Notes: generated from the letters alone by a model not told the origin. A stretch of DNA of 64,000 nucleotides from Methylocystis echinoides (GCF_027923385.1 NZ_BSEC01000001.1:1438501-1502500), one strand, 5' to 3'; positions 43,721 through 55,404 are shown, numbered from the stretch's first letter. Numbers and translations: made by a program.

Positions 43721-43833
43721 AGCATTTTTTTCCTGCCTCTTGGGGGAGGCTTCGGTCGACGTGGCGTCGACGAGGCGGTGTATAGTTCAGCCGGGCGCGC
43801 GCCGCAAGCCCGGCGTGACATTTTTTCAAAGCC

Positions 43834-45189
43834 TCAGGCGGCGGCTGCCGTCACCCGGTTGCGGCCCGCGGATTTGGAGGCGTAGAGCGCCTTGTCGGCG
43901 CGGCGCAAGAGGGCGTCGGCGTTGGCGTCCGCGCCCCGTTCGGCCAGGCCGATGGAGGTCGTGACGAGGATCGAGCGCGCGGCGTCGATGGGAAAGCGTT
44001 CGTTCTCGACCCCGGCGCGCACCCGCTCGGCGACGCGCGCGGCGATGCTGAGCGGCGTATCCGGCATGACCACGACGAATTCCTCGCCGCCGAGCCGGCA
44101 GACCAGATCGGCGCTGCGCAGGACACGCTTGATGCGGCGGGCGAAGACCTTCAGCACCTCGTCGCCGGCGTCATGTCCATAGGTGTCGTTCACCGACTTG
44201 AAGTGGTCGATGTCGAGTATCATCAGCGACAGCGGCCGGCCCTTGTGCGCCGCCTGGTCGAGCGCCTGGGCGAGATGCGTTTCCAGAAAGCGGCGGTTGT
44301 TGAGCCCGGTCAGCGCATCGACGACGGCCAGCTCGATCGCCGCCTGGACATTGTCGCGCAGCGAGTCGGCGTAGCGCTTGCGGCGAAGCTGCGTGCGCAC
44401 GCGCGCCAGAAGCTCGTTGCGATCGACGGGACGCTGGACATAGTCGTTCACGCCAAGGTCGAGTCCGCGCAGGACGCGGGGCCGGTCCTCGATATCCGCC
44501 AGCAGCAGGATCGGGATCGTCCGGGTCCGCTCCAGCGAGCGAAGCTGGCTGCACAGGCGCAGCGCATCGAAATCCGCGAGGTTGAGGCTGACGACGACGA
44601 GCTCGTAATTATTCTCGGCGGCGTGAAACAGCGCGTCCTGCGCGTGCGTCTCGAGCTCGACGTCGTGAACGTCGCGCAGGCTCGCGAGAATGCGTTCGGC
44701 GGAGCTCGGACGGTCTTCGACAAGCAGAATGCGTCCGCGCGCGCCGTCGTTGGGCTCCTGCGAGGCGAGGCCGAGGTTGGCGGAGGTGCTGGCGCGGGCG
44801 CGCAACTCGTCGAGCATGATCTTGAGCCGCGTCAGCGAACGGACGCGCGCGATCAGCGCAATCTCGTCGACGGGCTTGGTGAGAAAGTCATCGGCGCCGC
44901 ATTCGAGCCCGCGCACCCGGTCCGCCGGCTGATCGAGCGCCGTCACCATCACGACGGGAAGGTGTTTGGTGGCGGGGTCGGCCTTGAGCCGCGTGCAGAC
45001 CTCGAAGCCGTCCATGCCGGGCATCATGACGTCCAGCAGCACGATGTCCGCGCGGCCGTCGCGGCAAAGCTCCAGCGCTTCCGGCCCGTTGGTGACGGAG
45101 ACGACGTCGAAATATTCAGCGGAAAGGCGCGCTTCGAGGAGTTTGATATTGGGAAGGAGATCGTCGACGATCAGAACACGGGCGGTCAT
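43834..45189 (-). CDS. pleD: Diguanylate cyclase response regulator PleD
   Basis: 451 residues. Two receiver domains (the first with phospho-acceptor Asp53 in [15 protein letters not shown]) precede a GGDEF domain. The second receiver begins [16 protein letters not shown] and is degenerate. The active-site motif reads GGEEF, preceded by RSAD, which is the c-di-GMP inhibitory I-site. PleD makes c-di-GMP in response to phosphorylation and controls polar development and motility in Caulobacter and relatives. Its start ATG overlaps the divK stop by 4 bases. Confidence 0.95.
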   Translation of the reverse strand: MTARVLIVDDLLPNIKLLEARLSAEYFDVVSVTNGPEALELCRDGRADIVLLDVMMPGMDGFEVCTRLKADPATKHLPVVMVTALDQPADRVRGLECGADDFLTKPVDEIALIARVRSLTRLKIMLDELRARASTSANLGLASQEPNDGARGRILLVEDRPSSAERILASLRDVHDVELETHAQDALFHAAENNYELVVVSLNLADFDALRLCSQLRSLERTRTIPILLLADIEDRPRVLRGLDLGVNDYVQRPVDRNELLARVRTQLRRKRYADSLRDNVQAAIELAVVDALTGLNNRRFLETHLAQALDQAAHKGRPLSLMILDIDHFKSVNDTYGHDAGDEVLKVFARRIKRVLRSADLVCRLGGEEFVVVMPDTPLSIAARVAERVRAGVENERFPIDAARSILVTTSIGLAERGADANADALLRRADKALYASKSAGRNRVTAAAA

Positions 45190-45578
45190 GTTGCAGGCGT
45201 CCCCTCGTTTCTGTCCGCAAGAAAGGAATTGACGGTCTCGAGAAATTTCGCGACCGAAATGGGTTTCGAGAGATAGGCCTCGCAGCCGCCCTGCCGGATC
45301 TTTTCCTCGTCGCCCTTCATGGCGAAGGCGGTGATGGCGATGACCGGAATGGCGCGCAACTCTTCGTCGTCCTTCAGCCAGCGCGTCACCTCGAGCCCGC
45401 TCACTTCCGGCAATTGAATGTCCATGAGGATCAGGTCGGGCCGGTGTTCGCGCGCCAGCGCGACGGCCTCGACGCCGCTCTTGGTGCGCAGCGTCCCATG
45501 TCCGTTCGCCTCCAACAGGTCGTTGAAGAGCTTCATGTTGAGTTCATTATCCTCTACGATGAGGACGGTTTTTTTCAT
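45186..45578 (-). CDS. divK: Response regulator DivK
   Basis: 130 residues from ATG 45576-45578. It is a single receiver domain with no output, the DivK form: [20 protein letters not shown], phospho-acceptor Asp53 in [16 protein letters not shown], and the KPIS Lys near the end. DivK signals through DivJ/PleC/DivL to control CtrA activity in the alphaproteobacterial cell cycle. divK-pleD is a conserved pair, and the ATGA overlap shows translational coupling. The divergent DUF3572 gene shares the 90-bp intergenic. Confidence 0.95.
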   Translation of the reverse strand: MKKTVLIVEDNELNMKLFNDLLEANGHGTLRTKSGVEAVALAREHRPDLILMDIQLPEVSGLEVTRWLKDDEELRAIPVIAITAFAMKGDEEKIRQGGCEAYLSKPISVAKFLETVNSFLADRNEGTPAT

Positions 45579-45668
45579 GACGCAGACACTCACTGGGCGG
45601 GGCGCCGGCCGTCGCCGGCACGCCAACGGACAGAGCCGTTTCAACGCTAAACTAGCACGGGAATCTTA

Positions 45669-45977
45669 ATGAAAACCGGCAGACCTCCGTTCGGCCTCCG
45701 CAAGGCGAATGTCGACGAGCCTCCGGCGTCCGAGCTGGCGCTGCGCGCGCTGGCCTTCCTCGCGCAGGACGAGGAGCGCGTCGCGCGGTTTCTGGCGCTG
45801 ACGGGGCTCGACGGCGGCGCGATTCGGGACATGCTCGCCGAGCCCGGCTTTCAGCTCGCCGTGCTGGATCATCTGGCCGGCGACGAGGCGCTTCTTCTCG
45901 AGTTCGTAGCGGCTGAATCCCTGCCGCCGGAGGCTGTCGGCCACGCCCGCCGCCGGCTCGGCGGCGGCGAGGCATAG
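45669..45977 (+). CDS. DUF3572 family protein
   Basis: 102 residues from ATG 45669. An acidic helical protein with ELALRALAFLAQDEERVARF, LTGLDGGAIRDMLAEPGFQL and AVLDHLAGDEALLLEF is the DUF3572 pattern, found next to divK in Hyphomicrobiales. No function is known. It is divergent from divK and convergent with glcG. The conserved neighbourhood suggests a cell-cycle link, which is inference. Confidence 0.8.
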   Translation: MKTGRPPFGLRKANVDEPPASELALRALAFLAQDEERVARFLALTGLDGGAIRDMLAEPGFQLAVLDHLAGDEALLLEFVAAESLPPEAVGHARRRLGGGEA

Positions 45978-46000
45978 GCGGCGAGGCCGTCGGAGGCGCG

Positions 46001-46059
46001 TCTGCCCCCTCGTCCCTTCGTCCTTTCGGCCCTTGGGCCGGGAGCGGGTCAGGGCGAGG
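46001..46059. terminator. Palindrome between convergent DUF3572 and glcG genes
   Basis: The outer arms GCCCCCTCG and CGAGGGGC and an inner GGCCCTTGGGCC make an imperfect hairpin in the short gap between two convergent genes. It probably stops transcription from both sides; no T-run is present. Confidence 0.45.
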
Positions 46060-46077
46060 GGCAAACCGTCCTGAGCG

Positions 46078-46488
46078 TCACCCTTCGGCGGCAAGCGCCT
46101 CGGCGCCGGCCTTTGCGACAATTCCGTCCTCGAACGACTGCACCCCGGAAACGCCGATCGCCCCGACGACTTGGCCGTCATGCGTCAGCGGCAAGCCGCC
46201 CTCGACCGGCGTGATATGTGGCAGGCTCAGAAGCGCCAGACGTCCCCCGGCGACCGTCTCCTCGAGCGCCTTGGTGGGCCGGCGGAACAGGGCGGCGGCG
46301 CGCGCCTTGGCCTGGGCGATGTCGCAGGAGGCCGGCTGCACCCCGTCGAGGCGTTCCAGATAAACCAGCAGCCCGGCGTCATCGACGATGGCGATGACCA
46401 CAGCCCAGTCGTTGCGCTTCGCTTCCTGCGCGGCGGCGGCGGCCACGCGCTTTGCGTCGGCGAGGGTCAGGGCAAATTTCATCTTCAT
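46078..46488 (-). CDS. glcG: GlcG/HbpS family protein
   Basis: 136 residues from ATG 46486-46488. The pattern is typical of the GlcG/DUF336 fold: LADAKRVAAAAAQEAKRN, VVIAIVDDAGLLVYLERLDG, LPHITPVEGGLPLTHDG and GAIGVSGVQSFEDG. Members are small flavin- or heme-binding proteins or oligomers of unclear role; glcG is regularly linked to glycolate oxidase genes, and here it is divergent from glcDEF across about 170 bases. Cytoplasmic, no signal peptide. Confidence 0.87.
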   Translation of the reverse strand: MKMKFALTLADAKRVAAAAAQEAKRNDWAVVIAIVDDAGLLVYLERLDGVQPASCDIAQAKARAAALFRRPTKALEETVAGGRLALLSLPHITPVEGGLPLTHDGQVVGAIGVSGVQSFEDGIVAKAGAEALAAEG

Positions 46489-46660
46489 AAGCGCTCCTTT
46501 TTAGCGAATCCGAAGCCGCGGCCCGCCGGGCTTGCGCCAGAACTGCGCCTCGACTAGGGATTTTTCAGGGTCAAAAAACTGTCGCGGGGAGGGAATCCCA
46601 CGACGGCGTCGCTGGCGCAACGCCCGCGCGACCCGCAGCGCAGGAGGAGGCGCTAGCGCC

Positions 46661-48154
46661 ATGACGCTCATCATGCCCGCGCCCGAGCCGGACATCCTGT
46701 CGCAACGTGACGCGCTGATCGAGCGCCTGCGCGCCATTCTTCCCGCGTCCAATCTCGTCGTCGACGAGACGGCGCGGCGCGCCTATGAGTGCGACGCCTT
46801 CACGATGTATCGGGCCTTGCCGCTCGTGGTCGCGCTGCCGGAGACGGTGGCGCAGGTCAGCGCCATCATGGCTCTGGCGGCGGAGATGAACATAAAGATC
46901 GTGCCGCGCGGCGCCGGCACGTCGCTGTCGGGCGGCTCCATGCCGCTTGAGGACGGCATTCTGCTCGGCATGTCGAAATTCAACCGCGTGCTCGAGATAG
47001 ACTATGAAAACCGCTGCGCCCGGGTGCAGCCGGGCGTGCAGAATCTGGCGATTTCCAAGGCCGTGGAGGAGCGGGGCTTCTATTACGCGCCCGATCCTTC
47101 CTCGCAGATCGCCTGCTCCATCGGCGGCAATGTCGCGGAGAACGCCGGCGGCGTGCATTGCCTGAAATACGGCCTCACCACCAATAATATTCTCGGCCTC
47201 GAAGTCGTGCTGATGGGCGGCGAGATCGTGCGGCTCGGCGGCAAGCATCTCGACAGCGAGGCTTACGACCTTCTCGGGCTCATGACCGGCTCGGAAGGGC
47301 TGCTCGGCGTGGTGACGGAAGTCACGGTGCGCATCCTGCAAAAGCCGGCGGTCGCGCGCTGCCTGCTGCTCGGCTTTCCCAGCGTCGACGCCGGCGCGCA
47401 TTTCGTTGGCGCGGTGATCGCGCGCGGCGTCATCCCCGGCGGCATGGAGATGATGGACCGCGCCACCATCCACGCCGTCGAGCGCTTCCAGCCCTGCGGC
47501 TATCCGCTGGACGCCGAGGCGCTCGTCATTGTCGAACTGGATGGAACGCAGGCGGAGGTGGATCTCCTCGTTTCCGTCGTGGACGCCATCGCGCGCGCCG
47601 AGGGCGCGACCACGACGAAGATCTCCACGAACGAGGCCGAGCGCCTGCAATTCTGGGCGGGACGCAAGAACGCCTTTCCCGCGGTCTCCTGCATTCAGCC
47701 GGATTATCTCTGCATGGACGGCACGATCCCGCGCGGGCGTCTGCCCGAGGTGCTCGCCGGCATGGACGCCATCGCGAAGCGCGAGGGCCTGCAGGTCGCC
47801 AACGTCTTCCACGCCGGCGACGGCAATCTGCATCCTCTGATCCTCTACGACGCCTCGAAGGAAGGTGAGATGGCGCGCGCCGAGAAAATGGGCTTCGACA
47901 TTCTGCGCCTGTGTGTGTCGGTCGGCGGCGTGCTCACGGGCGAGCATGGCGTCGGGGTCGAAAAGCGCGATCTCATGGGCGAGATGTTCACCGAGATCGA
48001 CCTCGAACAGCAGATGCGCGTCAAATGCGCGTTCGATCCGATGAACCGGCTCAATCCGGGCAAGGTGTTTCCCACGCTGCATCGCTGCGCGGAGTTCGGC
48101 ATGATGCATGTCTCGGGCGGCGCTGCGCCGTTCCCGGACCTGCCGAGGTTTTAG
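46661..48154 (+). CDS. glcD: Glycolate oxidase FAD subunit GlcD
   Basis: 497 residues from ATG 46661, with CAGGAGGAGG upstream; an open frame runs further upstream but is not needed. It is the PCMH-type FAD subunit: RGAGTSLSGGSMPLEDG, the FAD-contact block ENAGGVHCLKYGLTTNNIL, LMTGSEGLLGVVTEVTV, and in the cap/C-terminal domain NVFHAGDGNLHPLI and GEHGVGVEKRDLM. With GlcE and GlcF it oxidises glycolate (or D-lactate) to glyoxylate at the membrane. First gene of the glcDEF operon. Confidence 0.95.
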   Translation: MTLIMPAPEPDILSQRDALIERLRAILPASNLVVDETARRAYECDAFTMYRALPLVVALPETVAQVSAIMALAAEMNIKIVPRGAGTSLSGGSMPLEDGILLGMSKFNRVLEIDYENRCARVQPGVQNLAISKAVEERGFYYAPDPSSQIACSIGGNVAENAGGVHCLKYGLTTNNILGLEVVLMGGEIVRLGGKHLDSEAYDLLGLMTGSEGLLGVVTEVTVRILQKPAVARCLLLGFPSVDAGAHFVGAVIARGVIPGGMEMMDRATIHAVERFQPCGYPLDAEALVIVELDGTQAEVDLLVSVVDAIARAEGATTTKISTNEAERLQFWAGRKNAFPAVSCIQPDYLCMDGTIPRGRLPEVLAGMDAIAKREGLQVANVFHAGDGNLHPLILYDASKEGEMARAEKMGFDILRLCVSVGGVLTGEHGVGVEKRDLMGEMFTEIDLEQQMRVKCAFDPMNRLNPGKVFPTLHRCAEFGMMHVSGGAAPFPDLPRF

Positions 48155-48156
48155 AC

Positions 48157-49374
48157 ATGGACGCGGCTATCGCCACCCTCGACATTCGCGACGCCGCGGA
48201 CGCGGCCGAGGCGATCCGCGCCGCCGCCGCGCGCAACCAGCCGCTCGGCGTTATCGGCGCGGGGACGAAGCGGCGTCTCGGCCGCCACGCGCCATCGCCG
48301 CGCGAACTTTCCACGCGCGCGCTCACGGGCGTGACGCTCTACGAGCCGGAGGAGCTGGTGCTCTCGGCCCGCGCCGGCACGCCGCTGCGCGACGTCCTGA
48401 CGCTGCTCGACGCCAATGGGCAGCAGCTCGCTTTCGAGCCGCTGGATCATGCGCTGCTTTTCGGCGGTGAAACCTGCGCCGCGACGATCGGCGGCGTGAT
48501 TGCGGTCAATGCGTCCGGGCCACGCCGCATCAAGGCGGGCGCCGCGCGCGATCATCTTCTCGGCTTTCACTGCGTCACCGGACGCGGCGAGATCGTGAAG
48601 TCGGGCGGGCGCGTGATGAAGAACGTCACCGGCTATGATCTCTCCAAGCTCGTGACCGGCTCGTTCGGCACGCTGGCGCTGTTGACCGATGTGACGCTGA
48701 AAGTGCTGCCGAAGGCGGAAACGGAGCAGACGCTGCTGCTTCTTGGCCTGGATGAGGGGCAAGCCGTCGCGCAGTTGCGCCGCGCCTCCGGCACCTCGAA
48801 CGAGGTCTCGTCCTTTGCCATGTTGCCGGCGGGCGCCGCGCCGCTGTGTCGCGTGGAGACCGTCGCCGCCTTGCGGATCGAAGGGCCGGAGGTTTCCGTC
48901 GCCACCCGCCGCGACGCGCTGGCGGCGGCGCTGCGTGACAGCGGCGCGCGCTTCGAGACCTTGCCTTTCGCCGAGTCGGCGGCCTTCTGGGCGGCCCTGC
49001 GCGACGCGGCCCCGGTCGCCGGTCATTCGGGCCAGGTCTGGCGACTCTCGCTCGCGCCGACGGACGGCGTCAGGGCGCTCGCGCGGCTGCGCGAGACGGG
49101 CGCGCCGATTCTGGCGCATTTCTACGACTGGGCGGGCGGGCTCGTCTGGCTGTGCCTGGAGCCCGCCGCCGACGCCCATGCGCCCGCCGTGCGCGCGGCC
49201 GTCGACGCATTCGGCGGGCATGCGACGCTCATCCGCGCCTCGGATGAAACGCGTGCGCGCGTCGAGGTTTTTCATCCGCAGCCGCCGCCGCTCGCCGCGC
49301 TGTCGCGGCGCGTGAAGGAGAGCTTCGACCCCGCGCATGTTCTGGAGCGCGGGCGCATGCGGGCGGAGGTCTGA
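48157..49374 (+). CDS. glcE: Glycolate oxidase subunit GlcE
   Basis: 405 residues from ATG 48157, two bases after the glcD stop. It is a second FAD-type (PCMH) subunit, smaller than GlcD: IRAAAARNQPLGVIGAGTKR, ELVLSARAGTPLRDVLTLLD, GGETCAATIGGVIAVNASGP, CVTGRGEIVKSGGRVMKNVT and SKLVTGSFGTLALLTDVTLK. It is required with GlcD and GlcF for glycolate oxidase activity. The start is fixed by the tight coupling to glcD. Confidence 0.94.
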   Translation: MDAAIATLDIRDAADAAEAIRAAAARNQPLGVIGAGTKRRLGRHAPSPRELSTRALTGVTLYEPEELVLSARAGTPLRDVLTLLDANGQQLAFEPLDHALLFGGETCAATIGGVIAVNASGPRRIKAGAARDHLLGFHCVTGRGEIVKSGGRVMKNVTGYDLSKLVTGSFGTLALLTDVTLKVLPKAETEQTLLLLGLDEGQAVAQLRRASGTSNEVSSFAMLPAGAAPLCRVETVAALRIEGPEVSVATRRDALAAALRDSGARFETLPFAESAAFWAALRDAAPVAGHSGQVWRLSLAPTDGVRALARLRETGAPILAHFYDWAGGLVWLCLEPAADAHAPAVRAAVDAFGGHATLIRASDETRARVEVFHPQPPPLAALSRRVKESFDPAHVLERGRMRAEV

Positions 49375-49375
49375 G

Positions 49376-50656
49376 ATGCAGACGCATTTCTCACTTGCGG
49401 CGCTCGCCGACCCCGACATGGCGCAATCGGAGAAAATTCTCCGCGCCTGCGTGCATTGCGGCTTCTGCACCGCGACCTGTCCGACCTATCTCCTCACGGG
49501 GGATGAACTCGACTCCCCGCGCGGGCGCATCTATCTCATCAAGGAGATGCTCGAGAATGCGCGGCCCGCCGATGCGCGCACCACGCGCCATGTCGACCGC
49601 TGCCTCTCCTGCCTGTCCTGCATGACAACCTGTCCGTCGAGCGTGCATTACATGCATCTCGTCGATCATGCGCGCGCGCACATCGAAAAGACCTATCGGC
49701 GGCCCGTCGCGGAGAAGGCGCTGCGCGCGCTCCTCGCTTTCGTTCTGACGCGGCCCGCCCTGTTTCGACGGGCGTTACGCCTCGCGCCGCTGGGCAGGCG
49801 TTTCGCCGATCTTCTGCCGCAGCGTTTGCAGCCGCTCTTCGCGCTGGCGCCCGAAACCGTGCCGGCGCCTTCCGATGTCGACCGCCCGCAGGTCTTCCCC
49901 GCCGAGGGCCTGCGCAAGATGCGCGTGGCGCTGCTGAACGGCTGCGCGCAAACGGCGCTCGACACGCACATCAATGAGGCGACCGTGCGCCTGCTGACGC
50001 GCCATGGCGTCGAGGTGGTGGTGGCCGAAGGCGCCGGTTGCTGTGGCGCGCTCCCGCATCATCTCGGCAAGGTGGCGCAGTCTCACGCCCTCGCGCGCCG
50101 CAACATCGAGGCATGGACGCGCGAGATCGACAGCGGCGGGCTGGATTACATTGTCATCAACACGTCGGGCTGCGGGACGAGCGTGAAGGATTATGGCTTC
50201 ATGTTCCGAAACGATCCGCTTGCCGAACAGGCGGCGCGCATTTCGGCGATGGCCCGCGACGTCAGCGAGATCGCGGACGGGCTCGAATTGAAAACCGGCG
50301 AGGCGCCGGGGTTGCGGGTCGCCTATCATTCGGCCTGTTCATTGCAGCATGGCCAGAAGATCACGCGCCAGCCGGTGGCGGCGCTGGCGCGCGCGGGCTT
50401 CGATGTGCTGGCCGTCCCGGAGGGACATATCTGCTGCGGTTCGGCGGGAACGTATAATCTGTTGCAGCCGGAGCTGGCGGATGCGCTGCGGACGCGCAAG
50501 GTCGCACATATCGAGAGCATGGCGCCGGATGTGATCGCCGCGGGCAATCTCGGCTGCATGACGCAGATCGGCGCGGGGACAAGCATCCCCGTCGTGCATA
50601 CGGTGGAGTTGCTGGATTGGGCGACGGGTGGGCCCAAGCCTCACAATTTGGCGTGA
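49376..50656 (+). CDS. glcF: Glycolate oxidase iron-sulfur subunit GlcF
   Basis: 426 residues from ATG 49376, two bases after glcE. Two ferredoxin-type [4Fe-4S] motifs are present, CVHCGFCTATCPTY and CLSCLSCMTTCPSSVHYM. The C-terminal half carries the CCG domains with AEGAGCCGALPHHLGK and PEGHICCGSAGTYNLLQPE. It transfers electrons from the flavin subunits to the membrane quinone pool. Last gene of glcDEF; a repeat-like intergenic of 178 bases separates it from trpS. Confidence 0.96.
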   Translation: MQTHFSLAALADPDMAQSEKILRACVHCGFCTATCPTYLLTGDELDSPRGRIYLIKEMLENARPADARTTRHVDRCLSCLSCMTTCPSSVHYMHLVDHARAHIEKTYRRPVAEKALRALLAFVLTRPALFRRALRLAPLGRRFADLLPQRLQPLFALAPETVPAPSDVDRPQVFPAEGLRKMRVALLNGCAQTALDTHINEATVRLLTRHGVEVVVAEGAGCCGALPHHLGKVAQSHALARRNIEAWTREIDSGGLDYIVINTSGCGTSVKDYGFMFRNDPLAEQAARISAMARDVSEIADGLELKTGEAPGLRVAYHSACSLQHGQKITRQPVAALARAGFDVLAVPEGHICCGSAGTYNLLQPELADALRTRKVAHIESMAPDVIAAGNLGCMTQIGAGTSIPVVHTVELLDWATGGPKPHNLA

Positions 50657-50834
50657 GCGCCGCAACCGTCGTCGCATGTCACGTCATGGCCGCGCTCGTC
50701 GCGGCCATCCACGACGGGATGTTTCGGCCATCTCCGCCGTCTGTTCATCGCGGCGCGGCGTGGACGCCCGGCGCAAGGCCGGGCATGACGCGTAGAGAAT
50801 GGCGATTATTGGAGAGTGACGCGTTATCGGGCTA

Positions 50835-51869
50835 TTACCTCAAGAACCCCACAATATCCTTCACCGCATTCATATTCTCGCGGGCAATCGCGCGGGCGCG
50901 GTCGGAGCCGTCGCGCAGCACCGTGTCGATATAGCCTTCATCCTCCCGGATGCGGCGCATCTGCGCGGTGATTGGCGAGAGCTTCGCCACCGAGAGGTCG
51001 ACCAGCGCGCTCTTGAAGGTCGAGAAATTGGCGCCGCCATATTCGCTCAGCACATCCGCCTTGGAGCGGCCGGAGAGCGCGGCGAAAATGCCGACAAGAT
51101 TATCGGCCTCGGGACGCCCCTCCAGACCCTTTTCCTCGGAGGGCAAAGGCTCGGGGTCGGTTTTCGCCTTCCTGACTTTCTGCGCGATCTGATCGGCGTC
51201 GTCGGAGAGATTGATGCGCGAATAGTCGGAGGCGTCGGATTTCGACATCTTCTTCGTGCCGTCGCGCAGGCTCATGACGCGCGTCGCCGGTCCGGCGATC
51301 AGCGGCTCGGGCAGCGGGAAGAAGGCGTCGCCGAAGCCGTTGCGCTCGATCGACGCGCCGAAGTCATTGTTGAACTTCTGCGCAATGTCGCGCGCGAGTT
51401 CGAGATGCTGCTTCTGATCGTCGCCGACCGGCACATGGGTGGCGCGGTAGATGAGAATATCTGCGGCCATCAGCACCGGATAATCGAGCAGGCCGACGGA
51501 GGCGTTTTCGCGATCCTTGCCGGCCTTGTCCTTGAACTGGGTCATGCGATTGAGCCAGCCGATGCGGGCGACGCAATTCAGCACCCAGGCGAGCTCCGCA
51601 TGTTCCGGCACCTGGCTCTGGTTGAAGACGATGTTCTGCTTGGGGTCGATGCCGCAGGCGAGAAAGGCCGCCGCGATCTCGCGCGTATTGTTGCGCAGCT
51701 CGACCGGGTCCTGCGGGACGGTGATCGCGTGAAGATCGACGACGCAGTAGAGGCACTCGAAGCTTTTCTGCAATTCGACGAATTTGACGATGGCTCCGAG
51801 ATAGTTGCCCAGATGCAGATTGCCGGTGGACTGCACGCCGGAGAAGACGCGTTGGGGGAATTTGGACAT
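50835..51869 (-). CDS. trpS: Tryptophanyl-tRNA synthetase
   Basis: 344 residues from ATG 51867-51869. Class I synthetase with the HIGH-type motif in [17 protein letters not shown] and the KMSKS loop as [14 protein letters not shown]. Tryptophan-site regions appear as [33 protein letters not shown] and [20 protein letters not shown]. It charges tRNA-Trp in the cytoplasm. Standard length, single gene. Confidence 0.97.
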   Translation of the reverse strand: MSKFPQRVFSGVQSTGNLHLGNYLGAIVKFVELQKSFECLYCVVDLHAITVPQDPVELRNNTREIAAAFLACGIDPKQNIVFNQSQVPEHAELAWVLNCVARIGWLNRMTQFKDKAGKDRENASVGLLDYPVLMAADILIYRATHVPVGDDQKQHLELARDIAQKFNNDFGASIERNGFGDAFFPLPEPLIAGPATRVMSLRDGTKKMSKSDASDYSRINLSDDADQIAQKVRKAKTDPEPLPSEEKGLEGRPEADNLVGIFAALSGRSKADVLSEYGGANFSTFKSALVDLSVAKLSPITAQMRRIREDEGYIDTVLRDGSDRARAIARENMNAVKDIVGFLR

Positions 51870-52072
51870 GGTCGGGCCAGAGGTTGAGGGTAAGATTGGC
51901 CGGACTTATGACAATGTGCGACGGCGGGCGCAAGTGTCGGGCGAATCTCCGGTCTGGCGCGGGCGGTCGCTCGGGTGACGCATGAAGCAGATGCGGCTAT
52001 AAAGCGTAGGCGTCGCCTTTGCTGCGCAATTCTTCGAGAGGGCGGTCTCTCGCAAAAAAGTTGGAATCCAAA

Positions 52073-53290
52073 ATGGCTTACAAGGTCCTCCCGCCGGAGG
52101 GCGGGCGCGCGCCCATCAAGATGTGGTGCGATGGCGTTTCCGTTGAAGACGATGCGGTCGAGCAACTCAAGCGCGTTGCGGAAATGCCCTTCATCTATAA
52201 CCATCTGGCCGTCATGCCGGATGTCCATCTCGGCAAGGGCGCCACCATCGGCTCGGTCGTGCCGACCGTGGGCGCGGTGATTCCAGCGGCCGTCGGCGTC
52301 GATCTGGGCTGCGGCATGTTCGCCTGGCGGCTGTCGATCCGGACATCCGACCTTCCCGACAATCTGCACGCCATGCGCTCCGACATCGAAGCGGCCGTCC
52401 CGCATGGGCGGACCGACAATGGCGGGGCCAATGACCGGGGCGCCTGGGGCGAGATCACGCCGACCAACGCCGCGCGCTGGCAGGCGCTCGCGGAGCGCTA
52501 TGCGAAGATCATCGACAAGCATCCGAAGGCGCGGGCGCAAAACAGCGTCAACCACCTCGGCACGCTTGGCACGGGCAACCACTTCATCGAGGTCTGCAAG
52601 GACACCGAGGACCATGTCTGGGTCATGTTGCACTCGGGTTCCCGCGGTGCAGGGAACAAGATCGGGACTTATTTCATCGAGAAGGCCAAGGAGGACATGC
52701 GCCGTTATTTCATCAATCTGCCGGACGCGGACCTCGCTTATATCCCGGAGGGAACGTCCCTGTTCGATGATTATGTCGAAGCCGTGCATTGGGCGCAGGA
52801 CTTCGCCTGGGCGAACCGCGAGTCCATGATGGTCAACACGCTTGCGGCTATTCAGAAGCACGTTCCCAAGTTCGAGATTTCCGAAGAGGCGGTCAACTGC
52901 CACCATAATTACATCGCCAAGGAACATCACTTCGGCAAGAATATCTGGGTCACGCGCAAGGGAGCCGTACGCGCCCGCAAGGGCGACCTCGGCATTATCC
53001 CGGGGTCGATGGGAACGGGCAGCTATATCGTCGAGGGGCTCGGCAATGAACAGAGCTTCTGCTCCTGCTCGCATGGCGCCGGGCGGCGGATGAGCCGAAC
53101 CAGGGCGATGAAGGAAATTTCGCTCGACGACCACATCAAGGCGACCGAAGGCGTCGAGTGCCGCAAGGACGCCGGTGTTCTCGACGAGAGTCCGGCGGCC
53201 TACAAGGATATCTCGGCCGTGATCGCCGCGCAGTCTGATCTGGTCAGGGTGAAATATCACCTGACGCAGCTTCTGAATGTGAAGGGGTAG
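52073..53290 (+). CDS. rtcB: RNA-splicing ligase RtcB
   Basis: 405 residues from ATG 52073. It joins 2',3'-cyclic phosphate and 5'-OH RNA ends using GTP and manganese. Metal-binding signatures are present: VMPDVHLGKGATIGSVVP, AVGVDLGCGMFAW, NHLGTLGTGNHFIEVC, WVMLHSGSRGAGNKIG, and the guanylated His region in CSCSHGAGRRMSRTRA. The length is at the short end of the family, as is common in bacteria. No archease, rtcA or rtcR gene is next to it. Convergent with hslU. Confidence 0.94.
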   Translation: MAYKVLPPEGGRAPIKMWCDGVSVEDDAVEQLKRVAEMPFIYNHLAVMPDVHLGKGATIGSVVPTVGAVIPAAVGVDLGCGMFAWRLSIRTSDLPDNLHAMRSDIEAAVPHGRTDNGGANDRGAWGEITPTNAARWQALAERYAKIIDKHPKARAQNSVNHLGTLGTGNHFIEVCKDTEDHVWVMLHSGSRGAGNKIGTYFIEKAKEDMRRYFINLPDADLAYIPEGTSLFDDYVEAVHWAQDFAWANRESMMVNTLAAIQKHVPKFEISEEAVNCHHNYIAKEHHFGKNIWVTRKGAVRARKGDLGIIPGSMGTGSYIVEGLGNEQSFCSCSHGAGRRMSRTRAMKEISLDDHIKATEGVECRKDAGVLDESPAAYKDISAVIAAQSDLVRVKYHLTQLLNVKG

Positions 53291-53317
53291 GGCGCAAGCC
53301 GGGCGATTGCTGAGAGG

Positions 53318-53434
53318 CCCCCTCCCTGTCCCTCCCCCGCTGGCGCGGGAAAGGGAACGCTCACGATTCACATTCTGGATGAAAGCGACAATCTGCTCCC
53401 TCTCCCGCGAAGCGGGGGAGGGCCGGGGAGGGGG
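53318..53434. repeat. Palindromic repeat element, copy A
   Basis: About 117 bases with imperfect inverted ends (CCCCCTCCCTGTCCCTCC on the left, GGGGGAGGGCCGGGGAGG on the right). The core shares the GCTC.CGAT and GATGAAAGC words with copy B at 59,918. It lies between the convergent rtcB and hslU genes, where it may serve as a two-way terminator. Confidence 0.85.
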
Positions 53435-53454
53435 CTCTTGCCGCCCCCAAACCC

Positions 53455-54761
<1,307 letters not shown>

Positions 54762-54762
<1 letters not shown>

Positions 54763-55325
54763 CAGATTTTCTCCACCACGATGTTGTGGTTCGTATAGAC
54801 GCAGATGTCGGCGGCGATGGTCATGGCGCGGCGCGCGATGGTCTCGGCGTCGGCGTCCGTGTCGATCAGCGCGCGGCCGGCGGCGAGCGCGTAATTGCCC
54901 CCGGAGCCGATGGCGGCCACGGCGCCGCCGTCCGAGGCTTCGGGCTCCAGCACGTCGCCCGAGCCGGTCAGCACCAGCCCGACATTGCGGTCGGCGACGA
55001 GCATCATGGCTTCGAGACGCCGCAGATAGCGGTCCATGCGCCAGTCCTTGGCGAGCTCCACGCAGGCGCGCATCAACTGGCCGGGATATTGTTCGAGCTT
55101 GGTTTCAAGCCGCTCGAAGAGGGTGAAGGCGTCCGCCGTGGCGCCCGCGAAACCCGCGATGACGTCGCCCTTGCCGAGCCGGCGCACCTTGCGGGCGTTG
55201 CCCTTCATGATGGTCTGGCCGAGGCTCACCTGCCCATCGCCGGCGATGATGGTCTCGCCCGCCTTTTTCACCAAAATGATCGTGGTCGCATGCATCAGGG
55301 GCGACTTCTCGCGTTCGCTTTCCAT
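54762..55325 (-). CDS. hslV: Proteasome-like protease subunit HslV
   Basis: 187 residues from ATG 55323-55325. The first 13 residues form a short propeptide ([13 protein letters not shown]); Thr14 would be the catalytic N-terminal Thr after processing, followed by [19 protein letters not shown]. Further signatures are [20 protein letters not shown] and [19 protein letters not shown] propeptide of this length is normal in Alphaproteobacteria. HslV and HslU form a cytoplasmic ATP-dependent protease. Confidence 0.96.
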
Positions 55326-55404
55326 TCTGGACCTTCCGAAATGACTTGGGTCAGCCGCATGTAGGGGCTTGGCGCGGCGCGAGCAAGGGCGCGGCCGCGG
55401 ACCC

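Noticed and set aside
46571-48109. Minus-strand frame of over 500 codons opposite glcD
   Set aside because: A shadow of a strongly supported gene; His/Arg/Ala-rich with no domain.
50657-50834. Candidate gene between glcF and trpS
   Set aside because: The sequence has repeat-like words (CCCGGCGCAAGGCCGGGCATGACG) common in alphaproteobacterial gaps; no protein is supported.
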